In this document: positions 1-8,483 of the stretch, in pieces
How the letters are laid out: each line of letters starts with the position of its first letter
How positions within the stretch are numbered: the stretch's first letter is position 1
Source: Neisseria sp.
GTDB taxonomy: Bacteria > Pseudomonadota > Gammaproteobacteria > Burkholderiales > Neisseriaceae
Assembly (NCBI GenBank): GCA_030528455.1
Contig: JAUMYW010000007.1
Span: 1-64,000, forward strand
Direction: 5' to 3'
DNA: 64,000 nucleotides
Position numbers and translations under genes: made by a program
Notes under the pieces: model-generated
What the model was told of the DNA's origin: nothing
What the model saw: the letters and a program-made list of their open reading frames with translations, nothing else
Databases searched by the model: none

Positions 1-53
1 GCGAAGGCGGCCGTACCGTAGGTGCCGGCGTGGTTTCTTCTATCATCGCTTAA
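1..53 (+). CDS. tuf: Elongation factor Tu, C-terminal end (partial)
   Basis: The window opens inside a reading frame ending EGGRTVGAGVVSSIIA and stopping with TAA at 51-53. This is the conserved C-terminus of EF-Tu, the GTPase that delivers aminoacyl-tRNA to the ribosome. Only about 17 residues are visible, so nothing can be said about the rest. The order tuf, tRNA-Trp, secE, nusG downstream is the usual bacterial arrangement and supports the call. Confidence 0.9.
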   Translation, partial: EGGRTVGAGVVSSIIA

Positions 54-59
54 TTTTTA

Positions 60-135
60 AGGCCAGTAGCTCAATTGGTAGAGTATCGGTCTCCAAAACC
101 GAGGGTTGGGGGTTCGAAACCCTCCTGGCCTGCCA
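60..135 (+). tRNA. tRNA-Trp (anticodon CCA)
   Basis: A 76-base cloverleaf begins AGGCCAG and ends CTGGCCT-G-CCA, giving a 7-bp acceptor stem (60-66 with 125-131). The anticodon loop CTCCAAA carries CCA, reading UGG. The T-loop GGTTCGAAACC is canonical and the 3' CCA is encoded. It sits 6 bases after the tuf stop codon, so it is probably processed from a tuf-tRNA transcript that ends at the hairpin just downstream. Confidence 0.97.
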
Positions 136-139
136 AATT

Positions 140-172
140 AAAAAACTAACCGGCCTTGCCGGTTAGTTTTTT
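140..172 (+). terminator. Strong rho-independent terminator after tRNA-Trp
   Basis: A perfect 15-bp inverted repeat (140-154 with 158-172) encloses a three-base CTT loop, with a GC core (AACCGGC) and a run of T in the 3' arm. It separates the tuf-tRNA transcript from secE. A longer frame opening at 156 would start inside this hairpin, which argues for the later secE start. Confidence 0.9.
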
Positions 173-194
173 GTCTATTGAAAAGAGAAGTTTT

Positions 195-626
195 ATGTCT
201 GAGCAAGCACCTTTGGAGAGAAAAGAATTGCTGGTACCGGGTTCAAAGGATTCTCCTGTAAAAGGGAAGCGAAATAGCTTTTGGGGGTTCTTCCGTTTAT
301 TGTTTGCAGCGGTTTGTATCGTTGGGGGAGTGTGGCTGAGTCAGCAGAGAACAGATTTTGTGCCGGTGCCGCTCATTCCTTTTATTGTGCCGATATCGGT
401 TGTTTTGGCTTTGTTAGTTTTTGTTGTTGGGAATGTAAAACGCTTGTCCGAGTATATTTCGGCTTCTGTTAAAGAAGTAAAGAAGGTTGTTTGGCCGGAG
501 CGTGTATATACCATACGGATGACATTGTTTGTCATCGTTTTTGTTGCAATTATGGCTGCTTTTATCTATATGGTGGATATGGCTATTTCATGGTTGTTTT
601 TTGATTTGCTCTTGAAGAGGGGGTGA
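195..626 (+). CDS. secE: Preprotein translocase subunit SecE
   Basis: A 143-residue inner-membrane protein, the small essential subunit that clamps SecY in the SecYEG channel. Three hydrophobic segments are visible: about residues 33-51, 60-80 and 105-135. Between the second and third is the conserved amphipathic stretch containing [10 protein letters not shown], typical of SecE. The three-span form matches enterobacterial and neisserial SecE rather than the single-span type. The start at 195 (MSEQAP) was chosen because a purine-rich site (AAGAGAAG) precedes it and upstream sequence is terminator. nusG follows after 2 bases, so the two are co-transcribed. Confidence 0.95.
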   Translation: MSEQAPLERKELLVPGSKDSPVKGKRNSFWGFFRLLFAAVCIVGGVWLSQQRTDFVPVPLIPFIVPISVVLALLVFVVGNVKRLSEYISASVKEVKKVVWPERVYTIRMTLFVIVFVAIMAAFIYMVDMAISWLFFDLLLKRG

Positions 627-628
627 GA

Positions 629-1162
629 ATGTCTAAGCGTTGGTATGTTGTACAGGCCTATTCCGGTTTTGAGAAAAATGTTCAAAAAACATTGCGTGAA
701 CGCATTGCTCGTGAGGGTATGAGCGATTATTTTGGGCAGATTCTAGTTCCTGTAGAAGAGGTTGTTGATATTAAGAATGGCCGCCGTACCGTAGGTGAAC
801 GTAAATTTTTCCCAGGTTATGTGTTGGTTGAGATGGAAATGAGTGATGACTCTTGGCATTTGGTTAAGAGTACCCCTCGCGTATCAGGTTTTATTGGCGG
901 TACCGCCAATCGCCCGTTGCCGATTTCTCAACGTGAAGTTGATGCAATTATGTCCCGAGTGAATGTTGGCGGGGATAAGCCTAAGCCGCGTGTTGAGTTT
1001 GAGGTGGGGCAGCAAGTTCGTGTAAATGAGGGACCGTTCGCAGATTTTAACGGTACTGTTGACGAAGTGGATTATGAACGCAATAAATTGAGAATTGCGG
1101 TGCAGATTTTTGGTCGGGAAACACCGGTTGAGCTTGAGTTTAATCAGGTTGAAAAATTGTAA
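629..1162 (+). CDS. nusG: Transcription termination/antitermination factor NusG
   Basis: A 177-residue protein that binds RNA polymerase and links it to Rho or to the leading ribosome (S10). The N-terminal NGN domain starts [15 protein letters not shown] and the C-terminal KOW domain lies around residues 125-175 ([16 protein letters not shown]). The length is normal for proteobacteria. The start at 629 follows a GAGGGGGTGAG ribosome-binding region that overlaps the secE stop codon; a GTG two codons earlier is less likely. Confidence 0.97.
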   Translation: MSKRWYVVQAYSGFEKNVQKTLRERIAREGMSDYFGQILVPVEEVVDIKNGRRTVGERKFFPGYVLVEMEMSDDSWHLVKSTPRVSGFIGGTANRPLPISQREVDAIMSRVNVGGDKPKPRVEFEVGQQVRVNEGPFADFNGTVDEVDYERNKLRIAVQIFGRETPVELEFNQVEKL

Positions 1163-1173
1163 TTGTTGTTTAG

Positions 1174-1198
1174 ATGCAAATTCGCTGGGAGTTTGCAT
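1174..1198 (+). terminator. Possible weak terminator after nusG
   Basis: ATGCAAA (1174-1180) and TTTGCAT (1192-1198) form a 7-bp stem with an 11-base loop, followed by a T-rich but interrupted stretch. It lies between nusG and a good promoter for rplK, so partial termination is plausible. The low GC of the stem makes it weak. Confidence 0.35.
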
Positions 1199-1207
1199 TT
1201 GATTTGC

Positions 1208-1236
1208 TTGTTTTTTTTATGTTTCGTGCATATAAT
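1208..1236 (+). promoter_or_regulatory. Probable sigma-70 promoter for rplKAJL
   Basis: TTGTTT at 1208-1213 and a perfect TATAAT at 1231-1236 are separated by 17 bases. This is the optimal spacing and lies 65 bases before rplK. A strong promoter is expected here because ribosomal stalk genes are transcribed apart from secE-nusG in many bacteria. Confidence 0.6.
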
Positions 1237-1300
1237 GTACGGCTTGTTTGGGAAGCGGGCGTTTTCGTCTGCGTTATACCCGTTTTTAAGGAGCTAAATT

Positions 1301-1732
1301 GTGGCAAAAAAAGTAATCGGCTATATCAAACTGCAAATTCCTGCAGGAAAAGCCAATCCTTCTCCACCGGTTGGTCCGGCTTTGGGTCAGCGTGGTTTGA
1401 ATATTATGGAGTTCTGTAAAGCGTTTAATGCGGCAACTCAAGGTATGGAGCCTGGTTTGCCGATTCCTGTTGTAATTACTGCTTTCGCAGACAAGTCTTT
1501 TACTTTTGTGATGAAGACTCCTCCTGCAACCATTCTGCTGAAAAAAGCAGCTGGTTTGCAAAAAGGTAGTTCTAATCCTTTGACAAATAAAGTGGGTACA
1601 GTAACTCGTGCTCAATTGGAAGAAATTGCAAAAACCAAAGAGCCTGATTTGACTGCTGCGGATTTGGATGCGGCTGTGCGTACGATTGCCGGTTCTGCCC
1701 GCTCTATGGGTTTGAATGTGGAGGGTGTGTAA
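1301..1732 (+). CDS. rplK: 50S ribosomal protein L11
   Basis: 143 residues, normal for L11, which forms the base of the ribosomal stalk with 23S rRNA and the L10-L7/L12 complex. The N-terminal motif [20 protein letters not shown] and the C-terminal RNA-binding end ([16 protein letters not shown]) are both clear. The start is GTG (read as Met, [11 protein letters not shown]) after AAGGAG. rplA begins one base after the stop codon, so translation is probably coupled. Confidence 0.98.
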   Translation: MAKKVIGYIKLQIPAGKANPSPPVGPALGQRGLNIMEFCKAFNAATQGMEPGLPIPVVITAFADKSFTFVMKTPPATILLKKAAGLQKGSSNPLTNKVGTVTRAQLEEIAKTKEPDLTAADLDAAVRTIAGSARSMGLNVEGV

Positions 1733-1733
1733 G

Positions 1734-2429
1734 ATGGCTAAGGTTTCTAAGCGCTTGAAAGCATTGCGTGCATCTGTTGAGGCTAACAAGCTGTATGCAA
1801 TTGATGAGGCTATTGCTTTAGTAAAAAAAGCAGCTACCGCTAAGTTTGATGAGTCTGTTGATGTATCTTTTAACTTGGGTGTAGATCCTCGAAAATCCGA
1901 CCAAGTGATTCGAGGTTCTGTTGTTTTGCCTAAAGGTACTGGTAAAACAACTCGTGTCGCTGTATTCACTCAAGGTGCAAACGCTGAAGCAGCTAAAGCT
2001 GCTGGTGCTGATGTTGTTGGTTTTGAGGATTTGGCTGAGGAAGTTAAAAAAGGCAATTTGGATTTCGATATTGTAATTGCTTCTCCTGATGCAATGCGTA
2101 TTGTTGGTCAGTTGGGTACTATTTTGGGTCCTCGCGGTTTGATGCCGAACCCGAAAGTCGGCACTGTAACTCCTAATGTTGCAGAAGCTGTGAAGAATGC
2201 CAAAGCCGGTCAGGTTCAATACCGTACTGATAAAGCTGGTATCGTTCATGCAACGATTGGTCGTGCTTCTTTTGCAGAGGCGGATTTGAAAGAGAATTTC
2301 AATGCTCTGTTGGATGCTATTGTGAAAGCCAAACCTGCTGCAGCTAAAGGTCAATATCTGAAAAAAGTTGCAGTAAGCAGCACCATGGGTTTGGGTGTGC
2401 GCGTTGATACGGCTAGCGTAAATAACTAA
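1734..2429 (+). CDS. rplA: 50S ribosomal protein L1
   Basis: 231 residues. L1 binds the mobile L1 stalk of 23S rRNA and in many bacteria represses its own operon mRNA. Visible hallmarks are the start [12 protein letters not shown], the [20 protein letters not shown] region and the [19 protein letters not shown] motif near residues 125-145. The start at 1734 follows the rplK stop by a single base. Some tracks would begin 18 bases upstream, inside rplK, without support. Confidence 0.98.
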   Translation: MAKVSKRLKALRASVEANKLYAIDEAIALVKKAATAKFDESVDVSFNLGVDPRKSDQVIRGSVVLPKGTGKTTRVAVFTQGANAEAAKAAGADVVGFEDLAEEVKKGNLDFDIVIASPDAMRIVGQLGTILGPRGLMPNPKVGTVTPNVAEAVKNAKAGQVQYRTDKAGIVHATIGRASFAEADLKENFNALLDAIVKAKPAAAKGQYLKKVAVSSTMGLGVRVDTASVNN

Positions 2430-2673
2430 GTTGTTTGTTAAGGATTTTCAGGTGGCCTTGGTTGTGTGCGAGGTTGCCTGAATTTAGGCTACTTAAATAA
2501 AATTAAGTAGATGTCCAAGACCGTAGGGATCGTAAGATTTAATCGTAACTGCCCTACGCAGACGGTAGTCCTGAAAAAATTTATCAAGTTTTGCTTGTGA
2601 AATGTCTTTCTAGGGGGTGCCGCGCTGGTGGGATATGTTTAATATCCTGATTTTAAACAGTGGGAGGTAGACC
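2430..2673 (+). ncRNA. L10-type autoregulatory leader upstream of rplJ
   Basis: This gene-free interval carries the hallmarks of the ribosomal L10 leader. CGTAGGG at 2522-2528 pairs with CCCTACG at 2552-2558. An outer GACCG/CGGT pair (2519-2523 with 2563-2566) and a bulged AGATTTAATCGTAACT apex lie around this stem. In other bacteria the L10-(L7/L12)4 complex binds this structure and represses translation of rplJL. A further hairpin, GATATG..TTTAATATC (2632-2648), lies just before the rplJ ribosome-binding site. Family identity rests on my recognition of the motif, not on a covariance search. Confidence 0.65.
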
Positions 2674-3174
2674 TTGAGTCTCAATATTGAAACCAAGAAA
2701 GTGGCTGTTGAAGAGATTGGTGCAGCAATTGCTAATGCACAAACTCTTGTAGTTGCCGAATATCGCGGTATCAGTGTTGCCAGCATGACCGAGTTACGTG
2801 CGAATGCACGTAAAGAAGGTGTTTATTTGCGCGTTCTGAAAAACACCTTGGCTCGTCGTGCAGTAGAGGGTACTTCATTTGCAGCTTTGGCAGACCAAAT
2901 GGTCGGCCCTTTGGTGTACGCTGCGTCTGAAGATCCAGTTGCTGCTGCGAAAGTGCTGCATCAATTCGCGAAAAAAGACGACAAAATCGTTATTAAAGCA
3001 GGTTCTTACAATGGTGATGTGTTGGATGTTGCCCAAGTAACAGAACTGGCTTCTATTCCGAGCCGCGAAGAGCTGTTGTCCAAACTGCTGTTCGTTATGC
3101 AGGCACCTGTTTCGGGCTTTGCCCGTGGTTTGGCTGCTTTGGCAGAGAAAAAAGCCGGAGAAGAAGCTGCATAA
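2674..3174 (+). CDS. rplJ: 50S ribosomal protein L10
   Basis: 166 residues. L10 anchors the L7/L12 dimers to the ribosome and, with them, represses its own mRNA. The sequence shows the N-terminal rRNA-binding domain ([17 protein letters not shown], then [13 protein letters not shown]) and the C-terminal helix that holds L7/L12 ([20 protein letters not shown]). The start is an unusual TTG at 2674, placed after GGGAGG with 7 bases spacing. No ATG gives a full-length protein, and rare start codons are common in autoregulated ribosomal genes. Confidence 0.97.
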   Translation: MSLNIETKKVAVEEIGAAIANAQTLVVAEYRGISVASMTELRANARKEGVYLRVLKNTLARRAVEGTSFAALADQMVGPLVYAASEDPVAAAKVLHQFAKKDDKIVIKAGSYNGDVLDVAQVTELASIPSREELLSKLLFVMQAPVSGFARGLAALAEKKAGEEAA

Positions 3175-3234
3175 TCACAGACAATTTTGTTTTATCTGAT
3201 TTAATTTTTCATACAATATTTGGAGTTTGATAGC

Positions 3235-3603
3235 ATGGCTATTACTAAAGAAGACATTTTGGAAGCCGTTGGTTCTTTGACCGTAATGGAATTGAACGAT
3301 TTGGTTAAAGCTTTTGAAGAAAAATTCGGCGTTTCTGCTGCTGCTGTTGCAGTTGCTGCGGGTCCGGCTGCGGGTCCGGCTGCTGAAGAGAAAACAGAGT
3401 TTGATGTGGTATTGGTGTCTGCCGGCGAACAAAAAGTAGGTGTGATTAAAGTTGTTCGTGCGATTACAGGTTTGGGCTTGAAAGAAGCTAAAGACATCGT
3501 GGACGGCGCGCCTAAGACTCTGAAAGAGGGCGTATCTAAAGCTGAGGCGGAAGATATTCAAAAACAATTGGAAGAAGCCGGCGCGAAAGTCGAAATCAAA
3601 TAA
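3235..3603 (+). CDS. rplL: 50S ribosomal protein L7/L12
   Basis: 122 residues, typical for the stalk protein that recruits translation factors. The N-terminal dimerisation helix ([20 protein letters not shown]), an Ala/Pro/Gly-rich hinge with a repeated [10 protein letters not shown] unit (about residues 40-52) and the C-terminal factor-binding domain ([20 protein letters not shown]) are all visible. The start at 3235 (MAITKED) follows TTTGGAG; an ATG 15 bases upstream lacks a site. A terminator-like hairpin follows. Confidence 0.98.
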   Translation: MAITKEDILEAVGSLTVMELNDLVKAFEEKFGVSAAAVAVAAGPAAGPAAEEKTEFDVVLVSAGEQKVGVIKVVRAITGLGLKEAKDIVDGAPKTLKEGVSKAEAEDIQKQLEEAGAKVEIK

Positions 3604-3617
3604 GCTTTTTTTTATTA

Positions 3618-3644
3618 AAGGCTGGCAGTTTTACTGCCAGCCTT
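3618..3644 (+). terminator. Terminator/attenuator between rplL and rpoB
   Basis: A perfect 11-bp stem AAGGCTGGCAG / CTGCCAGCCTT (3618-3628 with 3634-3644) encloses the loop TTTTA. The following sequence (CTTGCGCTTTATT) is only moderately T-rich. Partial termination, as at the well-known rplL-rpoB attenuator of enterobacteria, is more likely than a full stop. Confidence 0.7.
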
Positions 3645-3682
3645 CTTGCGCTTTATTATTGGAAAAATATAGAAATTTACCA

Positions 3683-3717
3683 TAATTTACATTTTTTGAA
3701 AATTTTCAAGTAAATTA
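3683..3717 (+). repeat. AT-rich inverted repeat upstream of rpoB
   Basis: TAATTTAC (3683-3690) is the exact reverse complement of GTAAATTA (3710-3717). The centre holds the perfect palindrome GAAAATTTTC (3698-3707). It lies about 100 bases before the rpoB start in an AT-rich spacer without a gene. It could be an operator, a weak transcript structure or promoter material. I see no known family that it matches. Confidence 0.4.
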
Positions 3718-3815
3718 TTGTAAATTTTTTAAGTTGTCTGCCGTCTGCAGGTCAGTTCGGTATGGATTTTCAATCTAATCAGTTTATTTGCATCTCATCT
3801 TGGGAGTATTCCGTA

Positions 3816-6800
3816 ATGAGTTATTCTTTTACCGAGAAAAAACGGATTCGTAAAAGTTTTGCGAAACGTGAAAATGTCTTGGAAGTGCCGTTTCTGTTGG
3901 CGACCCAGTTAGACTCTTATGCCAAATTTTTGCAGCAGGACCGTGCTTTCGACCAGCGTATTGACGAAGGTTTGCAGGCGGCATTCAGTTCGATTTTCCC
4001 GATTGTCAGCCATAACGGCTATGCGCGCTTAGAATTTGTGCATTATGTTTTGGGCGAACCTTTATTTGATATTCCGGAATGCCAGTTGCGCGGTATTACT
4101 TACGCTTCGCCGCTGCGTGCGCGTATCCGTTTGGTAATTTTCGATAAAGAAAGTTCCAAGCCGAACACCGTTAAAGAAGTTCGTGAAAATGAAGTGTATA
4201 TGGGCGAAATTCCGTTGATGACTCCGAGCGGATCTTTCATCATCAATGGTACGGAGCGTGTGATTGTTTCACAGCTGCACCGTTCTCCGGGTGTGTTTTT
4301 TGAGCATGACCGAGGTAAAACCCATTCTTCCGGCAAACTGTTGTTCTCTGCCCGTATCATTCCTTACCGCGGTTCATGGTTGGATTTCGAATTCGATCCG
4401 AAAGATTTGTTGTATTTCCGAATCGACCGCCGCCGCAAAATGCCGGTAACCATTCTGTTGAAAGCTTTGGGTTATAACGACGAACAGATTTTGGATACTT
4501 TCTACGACAAAGAAAATTTCTATTTGTCGAAAGACGGCGTAGAAACTGATTTGGTTGCGAACCGTTTGAAAGGCGAAACTGCGAAGTTTGATATTGTCGC
4601 TCCGGACGGCACTGTTTTGGTTCAGGCAGGAAAACGAATTACGGCGAAAAACATCCGCGATATCGAGAAGTCCGGTTTGACCCGTTTGAAGTTTGATGCA
4701 GACGGCTTGATTGGCAAGAGTTTTGCCAAAGATGTGATTGTTCCCGACACGGGTGAAGTTTTGGCGGTAGCCAATTCCGAGATTACAGAAGAATTGCTTG
4801 CACAATTGGATATTCAGGGTGTTCAGGAAATTCAAACCCTGTATATCAACGATTTGGATCAGGGAGGCTATATTTCCGCCACTCTGCGTACTGACGAAAC
4901 GGTAGATCAGCAGGCGGCTCGTGTGGCGATTTATCGCATGATGCGTCCGGGCGAGCCTCCGACAGACGAAGCAGTGGAAATGCTGTTCAACCGTTTGTTT
5001 TTCAGTGATGAAAGCTATGACTTGTCCCGTGTCGGCCGCATGAAATTCAATACGCGTACTTACGAACAGAAATTGGGCGAAGAGCAAAAGCGTTCCTGGT
5101 ACGGTCGTTTGTTGAATGAAACATTTGCCGGTGCGGCAGAAAAAGGCGGTTTTGTTTTGAGCGTTGAAGACATTGTCGCCTCGATTGCCACTTTGGTGGA
5201 ACTGCGTAACGGACACGGTGAAGTCGACGATATCGACCATTTGGGCAACCGTCGTGTTCGTTCGGTAGGCGAATTGGTGGAAAACCAATTCCGTTCCGGA
5301 TTGTCTCGTGTGGAGCGTGCGGTTAAAGAACGTTTGAGCCAAGCTGAATCCGATAATCTGAATCCGACCGATTTGATTAATGCGAAACCTGTTTCTGCAG
5401 CGATTAAAGAATTCTTCGGTTCGAGCCAGTTGTCGCAATTTATGGACCAAACCAATCCCTTGTCCGAAGTTACCCATAAACGCCGTGTATCTGCATTGGG
5501 TCCCGGTGGTTTGACACGCGAACGTGCGGGCTTTGAAGTGCGCGACGTGCATCCTACCCACTACGGCCGCGTTTGTCCGATTGAAACCCCTGAGGGTCCG
5601 AACATTGGTCTGATCAATTCTTTGTCGGTTTATGCGCGTACCAATGATTACGGTTTCTTGGAAACACCTTACCGCCGTGTTGTAGACGGCAAAGTCAGCA
5701 ATGAAATCGACTATCTGTCGGCAATCGAAGAAGGTCGATTTGTGATTGCACAGGCCAATGCCAAACTGGACGAAGAAGGCAATCTGATTGACGAGTTGGT
5801 TACCTGTCGCGAAAAAGGCGACACCATTCTGGCAACGGCCGACCGTGTCCAATATATGGATGTGGCGACAGGTCAGGCTGTATCGGTGGCGGCATCGCTG
5901 ATTCCGTTTTTGGAGCATGATGATGCGAACCGAGCATTGATGGGTGCTAACATGCAGCGTCAGGCAGTACCTTGTCTGAGGGCGGAGAAACCGATGGTAG
6001 GTACCGGTATCGAGCGCGATGTGGCGGTTGATTCGGCAACTGCGATTGTTGCCCGTCGCGGTGGAGTGGTGGAATATGTAGATGCCAACCGTGTGGTGGT
6101 TCGCGTACACGATGACGAAGCCGTAGCCGGCGAAGTCGGTGTCGATATTTACAATTTGGTGAAATTTACTCGTTCCAACCAATCAACCAATATCAACCAG
6201 CGTCCGGCTGTAAAAGCAGGCGATGTATTGCAGCGCGGCGATTTGGTTGCAGACGGTGCTTCGACTGATTTGGGCGAACTGGCTTTGGGTCAGAATATGA
6301 CCATCGCCTTTATGCCTTGGAACGGCTATAACTACGAAGACTCGATTCTGATTTCGGAAAAAGTGGCGGCGGACGACCGTTATACTTCCATCCACATTGA
6401 AGAGTTGAATGTGGTTGCCCGCGATACCAAGCTGGGGGCGGAAGACATCACCCGCGATATTCCGAATTTGTCGGAGCGTATGCAGAACCGTTTGGACGAA
6501 TCCGGCATCGTATACATCGGTGCGGAAGTGGAAGCAGGCGACGTGCTGGTCGGCAAGGTAACGCCGAAGGGCGAAACCCAGCTGACGCCGGAAGAAAAAC
6601 TGCTGCGTGCGATTTTCGGCGAAAAAGCGTCTGACGTGAAAGATACGTCTCTGCGTATGCCGACCGGTATGAGCGGCACGGTAATTGACGTTCAAGTCTT
6701 TACCCGCGAAGGCATCCAGCGCGACAAACGCGCCCAATCGATTATCGATGCCGAGCTGAAACGCTACCGTCAGGATTTGAACGACCAGCTGCGTATTTTC

Positions 6801-8012
6801 GACAACGACGCGTTTGACCGCATCGAGCGCATGATTGTCGGTCAGCAAGCCAATGGCGGCCCGATGAAACTGGCCAAAGGCAGTGTGATTACCGCCGAAT
6901 ATCTGGCTGGTCTGCCGAGCAAACACGATTGGTTTGATGTGCGCGTGTCTGATGAAGAGATTGCCAAGCAGCTCGAACTGATTAAAGGCAGTCTGCAAGA
7001 CAAACGCGAAGAAGCCGAAGCCTTGTACGAAATCAAGAAAAAGAAAATGACCCAAGGCGACGAATTGCAGCCGGGCGTACAAAAAATGGTGAAAGTATTC
7101 ATCGCCATCAAACGCCGTCTGCAAGCCGGCGACAAAATGGCCGGTCGCCACGGTAACAAAGGTGTGGTATCGCGTATTCTGCCGGTGGAAGATATGCCTT
7201 ACATGGCAGACGGCCGCCCGGTGGACATCGTATTGAATCCTTTGGGCGTACCTTCGCGTATGAATATCGGTCAGATTTTGGAAGTCCACCTGGGTTGGGC
7301 GGCCAAAGGTATCGGCGAGCGTATTGGCCGCATGTTGGACGAACAGCGCAAAGTCGGAGAAATCCGCGAGTTCCTGAATACCATGTATAACGGCGACTTA
7401 GGCGGTAAAGACATGCGCCGCGAAGACCTGACCCAATTGAGCGATGAAGAAATTCTGAGCCTAGCCGACAACCTGCGCAAAGGTGCGACTTTTGCTTCGC
7501 CGGTATTTGACGGAGCGCATGAGAGCGAAATCAAAGCCTATCTGGACTTCGCTTATCCGAGCGACGATCCGGAAGTGCAGAAACTGGGTTTCAACGACAC
7601 CAAAACCCAAATTACGCTGTATGACGGCCGTTCTGGCGAACCGTTCGACCGCCGCGTAACCGTAGGGGTGATGCACTACTTGAAACTGCATCACTTGGTG
7701 GATGAAAAAATGCACGCCCGTTCGACCGGTCCCTACTCTCTGGTAACCCAACAGCCGCTCGGCGGTAAAGCACAGTTCGGCGGCCAGCGTTTCGGTGAGA
7801 TGGAGGTGTGGGCACTGGAAGCCTACGGTGCCGCCTACACGCTGCAAGAGATGCTGACCGTGAAGTCGGACGATGTAACCGGCCGTACCAAAATGTACGA
7901 AAACATCGTGCGCGGCGAACACAAAATCGATGCCGGCATGCCGGAATCGTTCAACGTATTGGTCAAAGAAATCCGCTCGTTGGGCTTGGACATCGATTTG
8001 GAACGCTACTAA
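3816..8012 (+). CDS. rpoB: DNA-directed RNA polymerase subunit beta
   Basis: 1398 residues, normal for the beta-proteobacterial beta subunit, which forms half of the catalytic cleft and binds rifampicin. The start [18 protein letters not shown] at 3816 follows TGGGAG. An in-frame ATG 54 bases earlier is rejected because the conserved N-terminus begins at MSYSF. The rifampicin pocket lies at residues 536-561 and keeps the susceptible-type residues D544, H554 and S559 (E. coli D516, H526, S531). The C-terminal signatures [20 protein letters not shown] and the terminal [10 protein letters not shown] are intact. An inverted DUS terminator and a small gene separate it from rpoC. Confidence 0.99.
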   Translation: MSYSFTEKKRIRKSFAKRENVLEVPFLLATQLDSYAKFLQQDRAFDQRIDEGLQAAFSSIFPIVSHNGYARLEFVHYVLGEPLFDIPECQLRGITYASPLRARIRLVIFDKESSKPNTVKEVRENEVYMGEIPLMTPSGSFIINGTERVIVSQLHRSPGVFFEHDRGKTHSSGKLLFSARIIPYRGSWLDFEFDPKDLLYFRIDRRRKMPVTILLKALGYNDEQILDTFYDKENFYLSKDGVETDLVANRLKGETAKFDIVAPDGTVLVQAGKRITAKNIRDIEKSGLTRLKFDADGLIGKSFAKDVIVPDTGEVLAVANSEITEELLAQLDIQGVQEIQTLYINDLDQGGYISATLRTDETVDQQAARVAIYRMMRPGEPPTDEAVEMLFNRLFFSDESYDLSRVGRMKFNTRTYEQKLGEEQKRSWYGRLLNETFAGAAEKGGFVLSVEDIVASIATLVELRNGHGEVDDIDHLGNRRVRSVGELVENQFRSGLSRVERAVKERLSQAESDNLNPTDLINAKPVSAAIKEFFGSSQLSQFMDQTNPLSEVTHKRRVSALGPGGLTRERAGFEVRDVHPTHYGRVCPIETPEGPNIGLINSLSVYARTNDYGFLETPYRRVVDGKVSNEIDYLSAIEEGRFVIAQANAKLDEEGNLIDELVTCREKGDTILATADRVQYMDVATGQAVSVAASLIPFLEHDDANRALMGANMQRQAVPCLRAEKPMVGTGIERDVAVDSATAIVARRGGVVEYVDANRVVVRVHDDEAVAGEVGVDIYNLVKFTRSNQSTNINQRPAVKAGDVLQRGDLVADGASTDLGELALGQNMTIAFMPWNGYNYEDSILISEKVAADDRYTSIHIEELNVVARDTKLGAEDITRDIPNLSERMQNRLDESGIVYIGAEVEAGDVLVGKVTPKGETQLTPEEKLLRAIFGEKASDVKDTSLRMPTGMSGTVIDVQVFTREGIQRDKRAQSIIDAELKRYRQDLNDQLRIFDNDAFDRIERMIVGQQANGGPMKLAKGSVITAEYLAGLPSKHDWFDVRVSDEEIAKQLELIKGSLQDKREEAEALYEIKKKKMTQGDELQPGVQKMVKVFIAIKRRLQAGDKMAGRHGNKGVVSRILPVEDMPYMADGRPVDIVLNPLGVPSRMNIGQILEVHLGWAAKGIGERIGRMLDEQRKVGEIREFLNTMYNGDLGGKDMRREDLTQLSDEEILSLADNLRKGATFASPVFDGAHESEIKAYLDFAYPSDDPEVQKLGFNDTKTQITLYDGRSGEPFDRRVTVGVMHYLKLHHLVDEKMHARSTGPYSLVTQQPLGGKAQFGGQRFGEMEVWALEAYGAAYTLQEMLTVKSDDVTGRTKMYENIVRGEHKIDAGMPESFNVLVKEIRSLGLDIDLERY

Positions 8013-8019
8013 ACAACAG

Positions 8020-8056
8020 TTTTCAGACGGCATTGCAGCCCGATGCCGTCTGAAAA
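8020..8056 (+). terminator. Inverted DUS pair after rpoB
   Basis: TTTTCAGACGGCAT (8020-8033) and ATGCCGTCTGAAAA (8043-8056) form a perfect 14-bp stem with a 9-base loop. Both arms are the classical 12-base neisserial uptake sequence. Inverted DUS pairs commonly double as transcription terminators. This one has A rather than T after the stem on the plus strand, so read-through into rpoC is likely. Confidence 0.7.
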
Positions 8057-8069
8057 ACGGAGATGCAAC

Positions 8070-8396
8070 GTGAAAAAAATGCTTTTGAGCCTCTTGCTTG
8101 CCCTGCCATTGGCCGCGCAGGCGGTACAGAGCGATGCGGAACGGATTGCCGAATTGGAGCGCAAAGTCGCCCGCCTGACCGAGCAGGTCAATCTGCTCTT
8201 GGCCGAACGCCGTCCGGCGGAGCGAAGCGGGCAGCAGGAGGCACATGTTTGCAGTCTGCGCGCATTTACGGCGACCTACCGTGCGGAAGGCACCAATCTG
8301 GGTCGTACCAAGCTCGACGTATTGAAACAGTGCGGCAGGGAAAACCATCAAATGCACTGCCGCGAGCGAGACATCCGTTGCGAAACCTACCGTTAA
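8070..8396 (+). CDS. Small secreted protein with coiled coil and four cysteines, between rpoB and rpoC
   Basis: 108 residues from GTG 8070 (ATG 8079 is the alternative) after CGGAG. The N-terminus is a clear signal peptide (basic KK, hydrophobic LLSLLLALPLA, cleavage after AQA). About 30 residues of heptad-like helix follow (ERIAELERKVARLTEQVNLL). The rest of the mature protein carries four cysteines (CSLRAF, KQCGREN, MHCRER, RCETYR). This suggests a periplasmic protein stabilised by disulfides. I do not recognise a function. The placement inside rpoBC is odd for a secreted protein. An upstream ATG at 8043 is part of a DUS and is not a credible start. Confidence 0.7.
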   Translation: MKKMLLSLLLALPLAAQAVQSDAERIAELERKVARLTEQVNLLLAERRPAERSGQQEAHVCSLRAFTATYRAEGTNLGRTKLDVLKQCGRENHQMHCRERDIRCETYR

Positions 8397-8418
8397 TCTG
8401 CCGGATGCAAAGCTGCCG

Positions 8419-8454
8419 TTTTCAGACAGCATCACCGCAAAGGCCGTCTGAAAA
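8419..8454 (+). repeat. Imperfect inverted DUS pair before rpoC
   Basis: TTTTCAGACAGC (8419-8430) pairs with GCCGTCTGAAAA (8443-8454) with one mismatch. The right arm is an intact AGGCCGTCTGAA; the left arm is a decayed copy with A in place of G. It lies 30 bases before rpoC and looks like a second uptake-sequence pair flanking the inserted small gene. Confidence 0.6.
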
Positions 8455-8483
8455 ACAAAGAATACTTCCTTTAAGGAGCAAAA

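Noticed and set aside
4374..6182. A 602-codon antisense frame inside rpoB
   Set aside because: Shadow of rpoB codon use; no start signal and no family resemblance.
6183..7289. A 368-codon antisense frame in the second half of rpoB
   Set aside because: Same reason as the other antisense frames in highly expressed genes.
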